The notes under the pieces were generated by a model, which saw only the letters and a list, made by a program, of their open reading frames with translations, had not been told where the DNA came from and made no database searches. Below are positions 37,225 through 49,600 of a stretch of 64,000 nucleotides of DNA, in pieces (position 1 is the first letter of the stretch; each line of letters begins with the position of its first letter). Source of the DNA: Pampus argenteus (taxonomy: Eukaryota > Chordata > Actinopteri > Scombriformes > Stromateidae); assembly GCA_036937835.1 (NCBI GenBank), contig CM072881.1:4407001-4471000 (forward strand), written 5' to 3'. Position numbers and translations under genes: made by a program.

Positions 37225-37755
37225 ATTGGACCACACTCAACAACAAAGCTGTCAAGACTCATTTGCAATGAATTCTGGGTAAATTTAATATTTGTTTCAA
37301 ACTAAAATGCAACCTTGTGTACAATCTTATTGCAATAAGATGGTTTCTTCAATTGTAAATATGTAAAGACAGTCTCTCTGGGAAATGAAAAAAATACATA
37401 TTATCAGCGAACATTAATAGTTACTTTTTATGTCATAAACTGAGCAAAAAATAAAAAACATAACTGTGGCCACTGGTTTGGTTTGGGTAAAGATTGTTTT
37501 TTACAAGGTCGGACTTTAATCAGCATGTTCGGCCTGAGGCATGTCAACAGTTGTCATCAGGAAGTGGCAGCATTTGATGAAAACAACATCTTGCCAACTG
37601 TTAAACACGAGGGTGGCTCTATCATGCTTTGCTGAAAATATTCTACATTTTTCCATGTGGCTAAACTTATATGCATATAACTGTATATGTATGAAATGAG
37701 ACCACAAAGCAGACAAATAACAAACCTCTCCCGCAGTGAGCAATAGTGTGTTTAC

Positions 37756-38500
37756 TTCAAATCAAATCAAATCAAATCAAATTTTATTTATATAGCCCAA
37801 AATCACAAAATACATTTGTCTCAGAGGGCTTTACAATCTGTACAGGGAGTGACACCCTCTGTCCTTAGACCCTCGATTCGAGTGAGGAAAAACTTGACCA
37901 CCAAAAAACCTTTTAACAGGGAAAAAGGTGGAAGAAACCTCAGGAAGAGCCACAGAGGAGGGATCCCTCTCCCAGGACGGACAGACGTGCAATGATGTCA
38001 CATGTACAGAACAAATCAACACACACATATTGTACACTCCACATATTGTACAATGAATAATAATGAATTACAGTTGATGATAAGAATAGGTTACAATGAA
38101 TGATGAATTATTACAGTAGCAGCAAATCATTACATAACTATAAACTGTAATAGGGATATGGCAACAATGATGACGGCGACAACACATGCAGTAGACGCCA
38201 CGCAGGACCACAGCAGCAGACACAGTCCACAAGAACCTGCTGGACGAGAGAGCACAGAAACTCCGGGGAAGAAGTTTAATTAGTAACATGATTGATAGAT
38301 GGATTAGATAGATGGATAGATAAGGAGAGAGAGAGAATGAGAGAGAGAGAGCGAGAGAGTATGTGAGTCCCCCAGCAGTCTAGTTCTATGGCAGCATAAC
38401 TAAGGGATGACCTGAGCCAGCCCTAATTATAAGCTTTATCAAACAGGAAAGTCTTAAGTCTACTCTTAAAGGTGTTGACCGTGTCTGCCTCCCGAACACA
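37756..38500 (-). mobile_element. High-copy teleost retroposon-like repeat with ATCAA-type tail
   Basis: A (TCAAA)n tract at 37756-37781 is followed by TTTTATTTATATAGCCCAAA, GGGCTTTACAATCTGTACAG, CACCCTCTGTCCTTAGACCC, GGTGGAAGAAACCTCAGGAA and GGACGGACAGACGTGCAATG, then a GATA/GAGA-rich stretch (38284-38360) and CCCCAGCAGTCTAGTTCTAT. I know this order as a very common repeat in spiny-rayed fish genomes. The short tandem tail on the left suggests a minus-strand retroposon. No reverse-transcriptase reading frame was seen. The right boundary is approximate. Confidence 0.7.
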
Positions 38501-40425
38501 GAGTGGTACTTGTTGTTTTAATGCCCATGCAATCTCACAGAGAACGTATGTAAATGTCTCAGCCCAATAATAGAATGAATAGACCTGAATGCAAAGCTGC
38601 AGCGAAACCTGCTAAGTTTTAACATCAAAATGGTCAAAATCTACATAGGAACCATGAGATTTTCAGCCAGAATCGCAGCGCCACGATGCATCGAGATGAG
38701 ATCCCCGCGAATGTGAAAGTCCCAGACTGTGTTGATTCCACTTCCACCACTCATCAACTAAAACTCTACCTGCCAACTGGACAACAAACATTCTGACCAA
38801 ACAGACTCACCCAGCTGTTAATCACACATATTTACCTGAAATTACTTGTATTATCTAAATTTTCTTATGACTCACAGGTGCTGAATATGAATGCATTCAG
38901 AACTGTTCATTTTATGATGGTTTACTGAACTGTTTAGTATTCTCTCCTTAATTAGAGAAGAGGCTAATTTGAGGGCGCGGGAGGAATAATAACCGACAGC
39001 AGCGCTTGCATGTACTTGTTTTTGATCCATTAAAAATGAAAATAGCACCAAAAGAGCCTTCGGTGTGACAAGAGGATCGAACAGCGTCTTCCAAACATGT
39101 AATGTTCCCTGTGAAAGTCAGACCGTCCGTTAATAAATTCATTTAGCTAAAGAACCACCATCCTGCTATGTGTTTACTATGTAAGTACTCGTCATTCGAG
39201 TTTTGACAGTTTGGTTACTCGTCATGATCACATGTGGGCACATGAGGACAGAAAGCTAACGCTAGCTAGAGTCTGATCATCATTATAAAGTGACAGACAG
39301 TGCGTAGGAGCTGCCTATGAAACAGGAATGCTAGCCTGCTAGCCTCAACGTTCCAATTAAAGTACAAAAGTTGAATGTTGAGAAGGGACAGCCAGCCTGA
39401 ATCACTGGGCTTGTTAAAAAAGGAGGGAAAAAACATGTATAACTGTACATAATATACAGGCATAGGTTTATTAAGAGACCTGGATACGGCGCCGATGTTT
39501 AATGTCGCTGCTAATTTGCACCAGCGGCCTGTCAAGTACTGCAGCTGAAGAAAAAAAAAAAAAGCTTTTTCTACATAGATTGGCATTTTTTAAGGAAACG
39601 TGTAAAACCGTTAACAGCAAACGTGTACGTACCATTAAAAATCAAACAACACACGAGAGCCTCTTTGCCACAGAGAATAAACAGTGCTTCCAATCATTTC
39701 ATGTTTCCTCTAAAGCCTCCGCAGCCTGGTGGGAGGCTGAAAAAGACACAAAACACAACACTGTTTCTACATGACTTTATTCTTCTGATCCAATATAAAT
39801 CAGGATGTGGTCTTTGTTGTATGGCTGACATCTTTTTTTCCCAGATTCTTTCAGACATCCTGCATCATTTGCCCTCTTTTATGTTTCCAATCTTTTGATT
39901 GTGTCCGACTCTTCCTTTCCTTTTACTCATCAGTATCGTGTGCGTCCTTGGGCCAGAAGCAGAGCAGAGTAAGCCATCCCGGGCATCCTAATCTCAGGTA
40001 ATGGAAGAAGATTGGTCCCATCCTCCTTCCCTCGTCCATCCTGAGCCTCCTGTCCTCCAGGGTAACTTATCCCCCGGTTTAATGAATGCTGAGTTAAAAA
40101 TAAATAGCAACATTAAATCCTGTAATCCGTTGCCCGCGCTGTCCGCTCGTCTACCGTTTCTATCATCCCAAAGTCCTGAGGTGTAAGACGTCAGATGACA
40201 GAACTTTGCTCACTTAGACTAAATCAATTGTACATGTCGATACAGAAATTATTAAAATTGATTCATGGGCAGATTCATCAAAAAAAAAGAAAAAAGGAAA
40301 GTGGGTGAAACAGAATAAATGCAGCACAATGACCTTGAATTGAATAATAATCGCTTCAAGACTTTGCAGTAAATGTTCCTCATTCAAGACGCAGCAATAA
40401 ATGGGAATAATCCAAGGACGTGTAA

Positions 40426-40453
40426 GTGTGTGTGTGTGTGTGTGTGTGCGCGC
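40426..40453. repeat. (GT)n microsatellite
   Basis: GT dinucleotides ending in a GCGCGC step, an alternating purine-pyrimidine tract. Confidence 0.93.
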
Positions 40454-41692
40454 TTTTAATTACTTTTTTTGTGAAAGATGTGTATGTAAAGAGTCGATTC
40501 CGCAATAAATTTTTTATAATCAGTATTTGCCCATATTAATTACCCAAGACAGGATTTGTCCAGTGGATTCAGTTTTTCTGATTTTTAAACATATATTTCA
40601 AACATTATTTATTTTTATGAATGTAAATCTGGGGGATAAACGTTACACAAGTTAAAAGAATACGAGGGTGTATCCATCGTGAGAGAGCCACAACTCGTCA
40701 TCTTTTCCCATCAGCTCACGGACCCCATCTGACATTCACAATCAAACTAACCATTTGGACATAATGTGGCCAATTCCGTTTTATATCGACCTAATCAATA
40801 ATGACTCAACTCGTCGCCCAGCTGAAGAGGGAGGAGTTTACGAAACATTAAAAGGCACTTTCAGACCAGATTTAGATTTATGTAAAGTGACTTTAGCATC
40901 AGTGGTTTTAACCAGTGGTGGGTGGAGAACTGAAAATCTAGTAAAAGTACAATTACTCCCATCTATGCTCAAGCAAAAGTTAAAAAGGAACCTGGTTATT
41001 AAATAAGTCAAAGTGCAAGTTGCTTTGCATTTTTCTATGTTTTATGGTGTGCGGGCTCAATAATGAAAAACCAGCACTCGTTGATAGAAACTTCTCTTTC
41101 TTTAATGAAGTAGGCAGGCCAATTAAAACACATAAGCATAGTCTATACAGCTGAGATATGAACAGTCTCTCTTTTTACTCATTTAAGGCACTGACGTTAG
41201 TTCCTGTCATCTCTGTGCTGTCAACCAAGAAAAGTCTTGAAAAAACAAAAACAAAAAGACTTTTTTATTTTTTCATTATTTGTAAGTTTCACCTTCATAT
41301 TCACAGCGGCTCATTCATCTCACAGACTGTGTAGTACAAGCCTGAGGGTTGCCAGATCTTCAGGTCACTCTTCATCCAAACAGCCCACTTTTTACAGGAA
41401 ACACACAGAGCAGGCAACTCGTGTATCAACCGTACCACTTAACCCCGTGTAAAGTTAAAGTGCCCATATACCCTCACTGCCTGTCCCCACATCTATGGCA
41501 TACATACAGTCGGGTTCGAGCAGCTGCCAATAGAAAGTGTTAAACTGTGTTTTAATAAAACCGAGACGATCCCAGAGATGATTAACTTTTCATGCATAAA
41601 GTTTTAAACCACTGACGTCAATTAGTTGAGATTAGACGAGGCTGCTGTTTGTATACACTACTGTCAAGCAAGGCTGAACTTATGAGAGCTTC

Positions 41693-41729
<37 letters not shown>
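41693..41729. repeat. (AC)n microsatellite
   Basis: About 18 AC units. Confidence 0.96.
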
Positions 41730-41731
<2 letters not shown>

Positions 41732-42287
41732 GCCGTGGGTGTGTGTTATGTGATGTGGCGTTCCAGACTAGCAGAGCTGCTCTGTAATTGGCTGAGCTAG
41801 CTCATTAAGGGCTCTGTTACGGCCCCTCTGGGTGCTAATGTGACCCCTGAGTGGCCGGCAGCCGCTTTCATCCAGACTGCTACCCCGGCTTGGTGGAAAC
41901 CAGACCCATGACTCCACAGCAATTAGCACCCATCAGCCTGTAAACAAACTGCCATGCTAGCCCAGGCCGCGTATAAAAACGCTGTGTGTGTATGTGTGTG
42001 TGTTTGTATAGGGAAGAAAGTACAGTCCTTATGTGAATGCATGGTTGTATTTTTTTTGTCTTCTCAGTTTTACAAATTCAAATATAGATATATTACCATA
42101 AATGAGTCATAACTGAGGCATTATGGAATAAATGCAGCAAAAAAAAAAAAAAAAAAGCATCTTAAATTACTGAGAATTGACCGTGTGCTTCGTAGAGGCA
42201 GGCCACGCCGTATAATTAAATGGCTGCATTTCAGATTGTGAGAGTATGATGACAAGGCTCAACAATCAGGTGAGATTTGGTTAAGGA

Positions 42288-42311
42288 GTGTGTGTGTGTG
42301 TGTGTGTGTGT
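42288..42311. repeat. (GT)n microsatellite
   Basis: About 12 GT units. Confidence 0.95.
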
Positions 42312-43184
42312 CACAGCAGCCCTGATGAGGGCTCACTGCTGCAGCCAGAGATTTGCAAGACTTAACTGGAAATCTGTTTGTTTTGCATGAGGGGTTCATC
42401 AGGAAATCTCAGGTCATTTATTATTATCAACTGCTAATCCGTCACAACAAAGACAGATGTTTAATTTGTAGTAGATTCATCCTTCTATGTATTAAGATGT
42501 ATAAACAACCTTTATTCTTGTATTTGTAATGTTTACTCTAATCACACAAAAACATTGTATCTGTAGTTTTTCTGTGCCGAGGTTTTCAGATATTTGCAGA
42601 CTTTGTCACTTGGGGACAGCTAAACTAAGCTGTAAACACACTATTGACTATTATTACTTTATAAAGTTGTTTTAAAGTTGCCCATTTACACCCAGCTGGT
42701 TGCTAATTGTCTCTATCCATCTAGTACTGGGGAACTAGCTTATTCTAGTAGCTTTTTCACCAGCTGCCTGCTGCTGCTTGTCAGGCCAGAACTCAATCAG
42801 GGCCAAAGAGCTGAAGTGTCAATTTATTTGGCAAAACAAAACACACTCCGACGGTGGAAGAACTCTAGTATACAAAAACTACTGAAATCAAAATCACTCT
42901 TAAAGAGGAAAACCAAAAGTCTATAAACAATAATTTACCTATTACTCAACAACAATGAAAGTAATGAAAGGACAAAACACTTCGGCACCGGACAAAAGGA
43001 GACACATGATCTGAAACGAGAAGATGGGTACATTTCAAAATAAAACAGGAAGTCACAAGACAAACACAAGAACACCAACATATCAATACATTGTGACACT
43101 GCTGCAGGAAATGACTGATGAATGTGTTGAAACTGATCCAAACTAAACTATTTAACCAAAAGCAACCAAACCCACCAGGACTGA

Positions 43185-43336
43185 TCAATATTGATGAAAA
43201 GGTTGATACCACTCTCGTGTTTGTCTGTTAAGCTAGGAGTGATTAGCTTAGAGAGATTAGCCTAGCATTAAGACTGCAAACAGCTAGCCTAGCCAAAACT
43301 TGTCAAACGTATAAGCCATAACATGCTAGTTATTAG
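43185..43336 (+). repeat. Dispersed TAGCTTAGCATAAAG-type fish repeat, plus-oriented copy cut at an LTR
   Basis: Recognisable by AAGGTTGATACCACTCTCGT, GATTAGCCTAGCATTAAGAC and GCAAACAGCTAGCCTAGCC. The copy runs up to the left edge of the LTR-like element at 43337. Confidence 0.65.
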
Positions 43337-44223
43337 TGTGGCAGGTCGCCCCCCTCCCTGCCACTATATGGCACTGTGCCAAGGTATAGAGGAACTTGGT
43401 ACAGGTAGACACGCGCCCCTATATATAGAGGTGTGGGCACGGGTGATTCCCTCTTTCTTCCACTTCCTGGGGTTGGTTGTGGCCTGTCAACGTGGCCATC
43501 GTGGTGGTTGGGCATCATACGGTCCTTCCTCAGGTAACCATTCACTAGTCTCCTATTTCCGTCGTCAGCTGTCTGATTCAGCTCTTTGAGCCTTCGGGGT
43601 TTTGCCCACTTGGCCCGTCCATGCACGACCGCGCCTTCAACCGGCTGGCGGACTCGGGGCCACATACGTCACTGTTTTAATTCATTGTGTGTTATGTCTC
43701 GTTGAATTGTTAGTGTTTTGTGTTTGTATATTTTGGGTTATTTTATTTAATTGTTCTCACACCAGTCCTGTGCAGCACCTTTGGCAAGCTTTTTAACTTG
43801 TTTCCTGTGCTTGGTTAGGTGTTGGGGACCAGAGGCAGTGATCCGGTCCTGGTGGTGGTCCCCCTTCACGATTTCCTTCCTGGTTTGGCGTGTGACTCTA
43901 GTGTCACGGGTGTCTTATTTAACCCATTTCTATTATTTTGTTCCTGCCATCTGGTAAGCCCAGCCCGTTCCCTTGCCTTTTTTATTCTGCTTGGTGCTAA
44001 GTTTAGGTGATTATTATTGTCAGTATGTGGTGTGTGAACTCTTAATTTTGTTGTTCAATTGCTTATTTTTTTCTTTGTGTTTAATAAAATCTTTTTCCTG
44101 ATTTGTAAACCGTCTCTTGCCCTTTGGTATCATCGAACCTGTGGCCTTAGATGCTAATAGCTTTCCTGTGGGTATAAATACCCCAGGTGGCGTTGTCGCA
44201 ACATCCCCCTTGCTCTTGCCACA
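43337..44223 (+). mobile_element. Solo-LTR-like retrotransposon remnant (about 887 bp)
   Basis: The block begins TGTGGCA and ends TGCCACA, a perfect 7-bp terminal inversion of TG...CA type. Inside are a TATA-like box CTATATATAG near 43419 and an AATAAAAT polyadenylation signal near 44086, in the order expected for a plus-oriented LTR (promoter, transcript start, poly(A) signal). No gag, pol, primer-binding site or second LTR adjoins it, so it reads as a solo LTR. A clear target-site duplication is not visible (ATTAG on the left, TTTGC on the right). The family was not identified. Confidence 0.6.
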
Positions 44224-44400
44224 TTTGCTTTAGAGTTACTGGCAGGCATTTTTCCATCTTTGGTCAGGCTAGCCGTTTCCCCTGCTAAACTGGGCCAACT
44301 GTCTCCCAGCTCCGGATACATACTTAACAGATCAGAGTAGTATTAATCTTTATATCTAATCCTCTGATTAAGCATATTTCCCAAAACGTCAAACAATGCC
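44224..44400 (-). repeat. Dispersed TAGCTTAGCATAAAG-type fish repeat, minus-oriented copy beside the LTR
   Basis: On the minus strand it reads TTTTGGGAAATATGCTTAAT, then GGAGCTGGGAGACAG, GCAGGGGAAACGGCTAGCCT and finally AGTAACTCTAAAGC against the LTR. It is the inverted counterpart of 43185-43336 across the LTR. Confidence 0.65.
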
Positions 44401-44449
44401 TCTAAGAAGCCCAACGAAGCTAGAAAGTACACTGAATTAAGCACTTGCA

Positions 44450-44469
44450 TGTGTGTGTGTGTGTGTGTG
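44450..44469. repeat. (TG)n microsatellite
   Basis: About 10 TG units, followed by a short GA run. Confidence 0.93.
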
Positions 44470-44724
44470 AAAGAGAGAGAGGTTGTTCCCGGTTTATTGT
44501 TCGGAGGCATTCTGTTAAATAATGAACAAGGTGTTGTGATTCCACTGTCCTTCCAGGTATTAACGCTGGGACTCAATTCTCTGCATCCTGGGATCAATTT
44601 TGTTGGCCTGATATAAAAAAAAGATACTATAGCCAACTCAAACGTGCCCGTCTGGCTAATGAATATAGAAACATACATGAAAATGGCATCGTTTGGGCTT
44701 GGAAGCAGCCCAAAGGCAAATGGA

Positions 44725-44748
44725 GTGTGTGTGTGTGTGTGTGTGTGT
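44725..44748. repeat. (GT)n microsatellite
   Basis: About 12 GT units. Confidence 0.95.
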
Positions 44749-46537
44749 AGTTGTGAAGGAGATGGAGGCTGGCTCACTGACTGAGAGAAAGCCTGAGTGC
44801 TTTCATACGAGCTGCCTCGTCAGTGAAAAGTGTTTCTCTCCCAAAAACCGTCAAAGCACAAATGACAATCGATGAATTATTTTGATGGCAATGAGTACAA
44901 ACATACTGCACCTTTCAGCCATGAGCTTCTTGGCCGTAAACGCTAGTTGTAAATTAATGGAGAATTATTTTTGTGTACTTGAAGCATGAAAGTGACAGCG
45001 TCCCTTTGAAAAAGTTTCATCTTTTCCTTTTCCTTCTCTTTTGTCTGTGCAGCTTTCTTTCTTCTTTCCAGCCCTTGGGATGAGTGACACTCCTCCCATG
45101 CCATCCTTAGTGGGCACCTGACAGGCTCAATGAAAAGCAGCTGGCAGGACAGTATTGAGGAATGGAGTGAATAATTTATCTGAGCATCTGGGCCCATGTC
45201 CCTCATTCATCTCAGCCCCCCGTCTCTCTTTTACCCTCCACCCCACGTATCCTTCAAGAAGAAGAGCTTTCCTTTTTTGTGTCCTGTAATTTTTTTCCCC
45301 CTTCAATCTCTGTCTCCTCCAACCATCCCTCATTCTTAATGTATCTAGCTTAACATCCATTTTTCAGATTTGATTTTGTGGCAAAAGACATACCAGATAA
45401 ACAAGGTGGGAATCTATTTTTGGCCAATTTTTTTTTTTAATTTATTGTTTGGTAAATTGATATATTGCTGCACGACATGTGCATCCAAAATGACGCTTGG
45501 TACGAGAAAGAGCTTTCTTCTTTCTTTTCTTTATATTCAGGTTCATTTGTAACGGTCCGCAGTGTCGCAGTAATGGGTCTCAGCTGTGCTTCGGCCATCT
45601 GGACTCTCTTCCCTTTGCTGAGGCTCTCAGGAGATGATGCCTCTTAGAGAGATCCAGCTCTGTCGCAGGTTGCCAGTGTGGCGCAGATTCACAAATCTGT
45701 GTCACACCGTTGTTTGCTGCCTTGTGTAATCTAACTAACATCAAACACTGCGCATCACGTGTAGGAATATGGTTTTGCGTTTGTCGCGTGCGATAAGTAT
45801 TGTAGGGCATTTAGTTGAAACACAGGGTAAATGACCATCACTAATACAACCTACTTCCTGTTGAATATATTAGATGTCATTTCCAGTAAACATCTAAATA
45901 TCACAATGTGAAATTAGTGTTTTATGATTAAAACGTACAGACGTAGGAAGGCAGCAAGTACTCATTCATCCTTTACTTTGCTGTCCAGTCTGATCTCAAG
46001 CACAAAGCTGATGAGTATGTAGTTTGTTTACGTGACGTAACAGAAGTGCTCCTCACTCACCAGGTGAACAAACATATTTGTCTTCGTCTGCCAGATTCTA
46101 TTTTTATATTTCACGCGCTGGATCATTTTCCTTTGCCTCGGCAGGTAGAGAGAGCAGAGCTGGCAGCGTAAGACGTTCAGAGAGTTTAGTCGTGGTTCTG
46201 AACCTGAGGTCAGGCCGTCTCCAAAACAAAACACGCGTTTCTGCTACACAAATCTGTATTTTTCTCTCTAATGAAATCATGTGAGCAGCTTAAAGGGGAC
46301 ACGTCTCTTTGAGCGAATAAGTCATAGACATCTGAAACAAGAAGACACACTGAGAGTTAACACAAAGCTTAAGAGCCACTGATTCAATCATCAGCGATGC
46401 ACTGTGGTGTATAAAGTTATCATATGATTTATCATAACACATTTCACATTGTAACCTCAAACGTACAACATAAATTCTTCTGAAATGTAGTGAATCATAA
46501 TTATAAAGTGCAGTTGTACAGTTTCTGGTTAGCAGCA

Positions 46538-46621
46538 GCCCTGGTGGGTAGCAGAGGTAAGTTATCTTCCAGCCCTGGTGGGTAGCAGAGGCCCTGGTGG
46601 GTAGCAGAGGCCCTGGTCAGG
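46538..46621. repeat. 19-bp tandem repeat (GCCCTGGTGGGTAGCAGAG)
   Basis: Three exact copies at 46538-46556, 46572-46590 and 46591-46609, plus a partial fourth (GCCCTGGT) at 46610. The first copy is separated from the second by 15 bp of other sequence. Confidence 0.93.
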
Positions 46622-49600
46622 CTCATTAAAGACGACTTGCTGTCCTTCTTTTTTCTGCCACCAGGTGTTGCAAAGGCCCTCTCTAATCACTACTCTACTT
46701 GAATGCAGCAAGGACTCCCAAAGCTTGTCCTACTGCAGTTACTGGCTAATGTAAAATATTTAGTTATTGTGTCTTATATCCGTGTTTTATATCATATAAT
46801 GCTGAGCTGGATTAGTATTACTGTCTATTGTTAGCGGCCAGCTCTGCTCCTTTAAGGTGCGGCTCGGCGCATGTGTGTGACGCGCAGATGCAGGAAGGTA
46901 AACGGTGAGAGTGATACACACCCACGATGGTGGCGGCCGCACACAGGAAAGTTAGCAGGCGTGTTATGCCTGAGTTTTAGACCGCAAAAGACAATTGTGT
47001 TTTTGTGTCAAAATGACATTTTTTTTTTGTAAATATCTAAACTTTCAGAATGAGACATCCATCAAATCTTTATCTTATGATCATAAAGTCATGACTGTCC
47101 TGTGTGATCAGAGAAGTTATTAATAAGAATTGGTGATGCACATTAGCAGATATGAAAGCAATTCTGAATAAAATGAAGTCACTGCTCGAACCTTCCTCCA
47201 GGTCATCTCTACGGGCAGCGCCCAACATCTCCAAGACAAAATAAACATTATAGGTTATGAATGTGTGTCAATATCCATGTTTCCATATAAGTTTTTTAAT
47301 GATCACCGTTGAAATGTCACAAAAATAAAATGCTAATTAGGCACATTTCCATCAACTGGTTTTGTCAGCAGGCAGGAGGTAAAGGCTGTAATAAACAGGG
47401 TAGAAGTAGCAGCTGTGAAGCTTTGGACATGTACCAGAGACAAATGGAGAGATGTCTTCAGGAATTGGTTTCAGCTGGGTAAGACGTAATTGTTCTTTCA
47501 TGTCAGCGAGTGTTTGTCACGTTTCAATGCTGTCTGGAGGCGAAGACAAAGAAACGCATCGATATAGGAACATCCACGAAGAACAGCGGATCAGTCATAC
47601 GGGTTAAAGGAAAAAGTGTTTCCATCTCCCATTTAGCGTATTAAACTCTTTTAGGTAGAAATATCTCAAGCGAAGCATTAAAACGTTTTCAGGGAAAGTG
47701 TTAAAATTAAGACTACTAATAAAAAGGAGGCTATGTCTATGTTCAAAGCCAGCAACTGATTTCAGTAGTAAATGACAAGCCAGTGGTGGTAAATGACAGA
47801 CTGGCAGCATTTTCTCTTTATCACTCTCTGAGGCAGCTGCCAACTCTCTGAGTTTGGATATTAATTCACCCAGCGGATCAGTTACTGAGCCAACTCCTCA
47901 GAGGCTTCAAGTTTCCACATCACACTTCAACTAAATATTGGACTACGACTAGCCTCAAAACTAAGCTGTAAAAATCAGATTATCGATGAGCACAGAGAAA
48001 CATTCCACTTTCAGCAGATGAATGTGAAAACAGTCGTCTAGAGTCAAACTCGTATACGTCGTACTGCACAGTGAAGCTTTTTCTGGATGGTTTTTTTTAC
48101 ATGCACTTGAGTAGGAGGTTAATATAGCTTTACAGCATACCATCCAAAAAATACAAGTTGGTAATATTCTGTATTTGTAACAATATTCTCTTCATTATTG
48201 AGTAAATAAAACAGCAGAAACTGAGGCAGTGGAGAGGGATAGAGACGACCGGGGAATGGATTAACAGGCCAGCAGGTTATGGAGAGTTTGTTTGTAATCC
48301 CTCTGCCTGGTTTCATTAGAGCGAGCCGTCATTCGTCATCGATCACTGGTTGTCATGGAGGATATGCGGCTGCCGCGAGCCCATCGGCTCTGTTCCATTA
48401 TACAACATGCAGGGATCTTAATGGAATGATTCATTTACAGAGAGAGAGAGTGACAGTCGCACAGTCAGAGAAAGGTCGCAGAACTCTTTTACCCCTCCGG
48501 CTGACAGTGAGGCGGTCGGACGCGCGCGTGTGCCATCACAGCGGGTCTTTAATGGCCCGGATTGTTGTGAAGTGTGCAATCAGACCGAGTTTCCTTCACG
48601 GGTCAAGAAACAAAAGTGTCCAGTGGTTCCTGCCATCAACCAGTTTGGATTATTCTGACCTTCAAACATCATTTAAACTGAGCTGGAAAAAAACGTGGAG
48701 ATGCTTTCACACCAGGAAACAAAATGATCCATTGTTGGAAAGCTGATACAAAATGTATATAATGCATCAATCTGGCAATACGTCATCCAGAGTCCGTCCA
48801 ATGGCAGCGAGCCTGCACAATCAAGGTAGATAATAATCGTATAAAAATGATTAGCCTCCTGTAATCTATATTATATGAAGAAAAGGTTATATAGGACCAG
48901 AGCATTATCTGGAAAACATCACATTTATTATTCACTTTACACGGATATAAAACTCACACTGAATTATGTTAATAATTGCCAAATAAGTTAGTGTCTGTTT
49001 ATGAGTTGTAAAAAGTCATTAATTAATTTTTTATTAGAAGTAGTTGTTTACTGGTAAGCTTGGCTCCGTCACATTTAGCAGGATGTAGGAAACAGCCTCA
49101 TCGTCACTCATTTAAACTTCACTCAGTTCTTCAGATGATTCCAGCGTCGCATTCATCAAGCAGAACTCTGGTTTGATGAAATCGCATCTTTTTATAAAAA
49201 TTGCACGGACGTGTTGACTGGCGAATGTCAAACAGTAACGTTGCGCATTATTACTTTAGTTCAAATATTCATTCAATATTAGCTGAAATGAAATGTCTTT
49301 CTTCAGGAGTCATTACAAAGTCATTACGTTATGATTTAGGCGTATTTGTGTTAAACTTTGTGCAAAAATAACATGTCTACTCCTACACCATACCGTGGTT
49401 TGTCTGTTTACGTGCAATATGATGCCACGACTGATCAGGCCAAAGCTGGACCGAGTCCCCCCCAGTCTGGGTGAGCTGGTGTGAGATAATATCATACACT
49501 GTGTGGTCTAGTATGGATTGGGAATTGGGTGGAGGCAAATTGAGTTTTACAACTAGACTTGGGACATTTGGCATTTGGAATTGTATTATATTTTATAATC

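Larger units (their letters stand above)
33554..37755. other. Intergenic, AT-rich, no gene recognised
   Basis: Holds an ATT array and two AT arrays. A repeat-free, moderately GC-rich part at about 35690-36110 is discussed as a possible conserved element. No coding exon was recognised. Confidence 0.5.
38501..43184. other. Intergenic, no gene recognised
   Basis: Mostly AT-rich unique-looking sequence. A possible hAT-like repeat fragment (CAGTGGTGGGTGGAGAACTG then CTAGTAAAAGTACAATTACT) lies at about 40912-40965. A repeat-free block at 41745-41980 stands out. Dinucleotide arrays are listed separately. Confidence 0.5.

Noticed and set aside
41505..41525. tRNA B-box-like GGGTTCGAGC
   Set aside because: No A-box or acceptor-stem pairing at the proper distance.
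43333..43665. 110-residue minus-strand frame
   Set aside because: Lies inside the LTR-like element and opposes its likely transcription.
44343..44777. 144-residue minus-strand frame
   Set aside because: Spans two microsatellites and part of a dispersed repeat.
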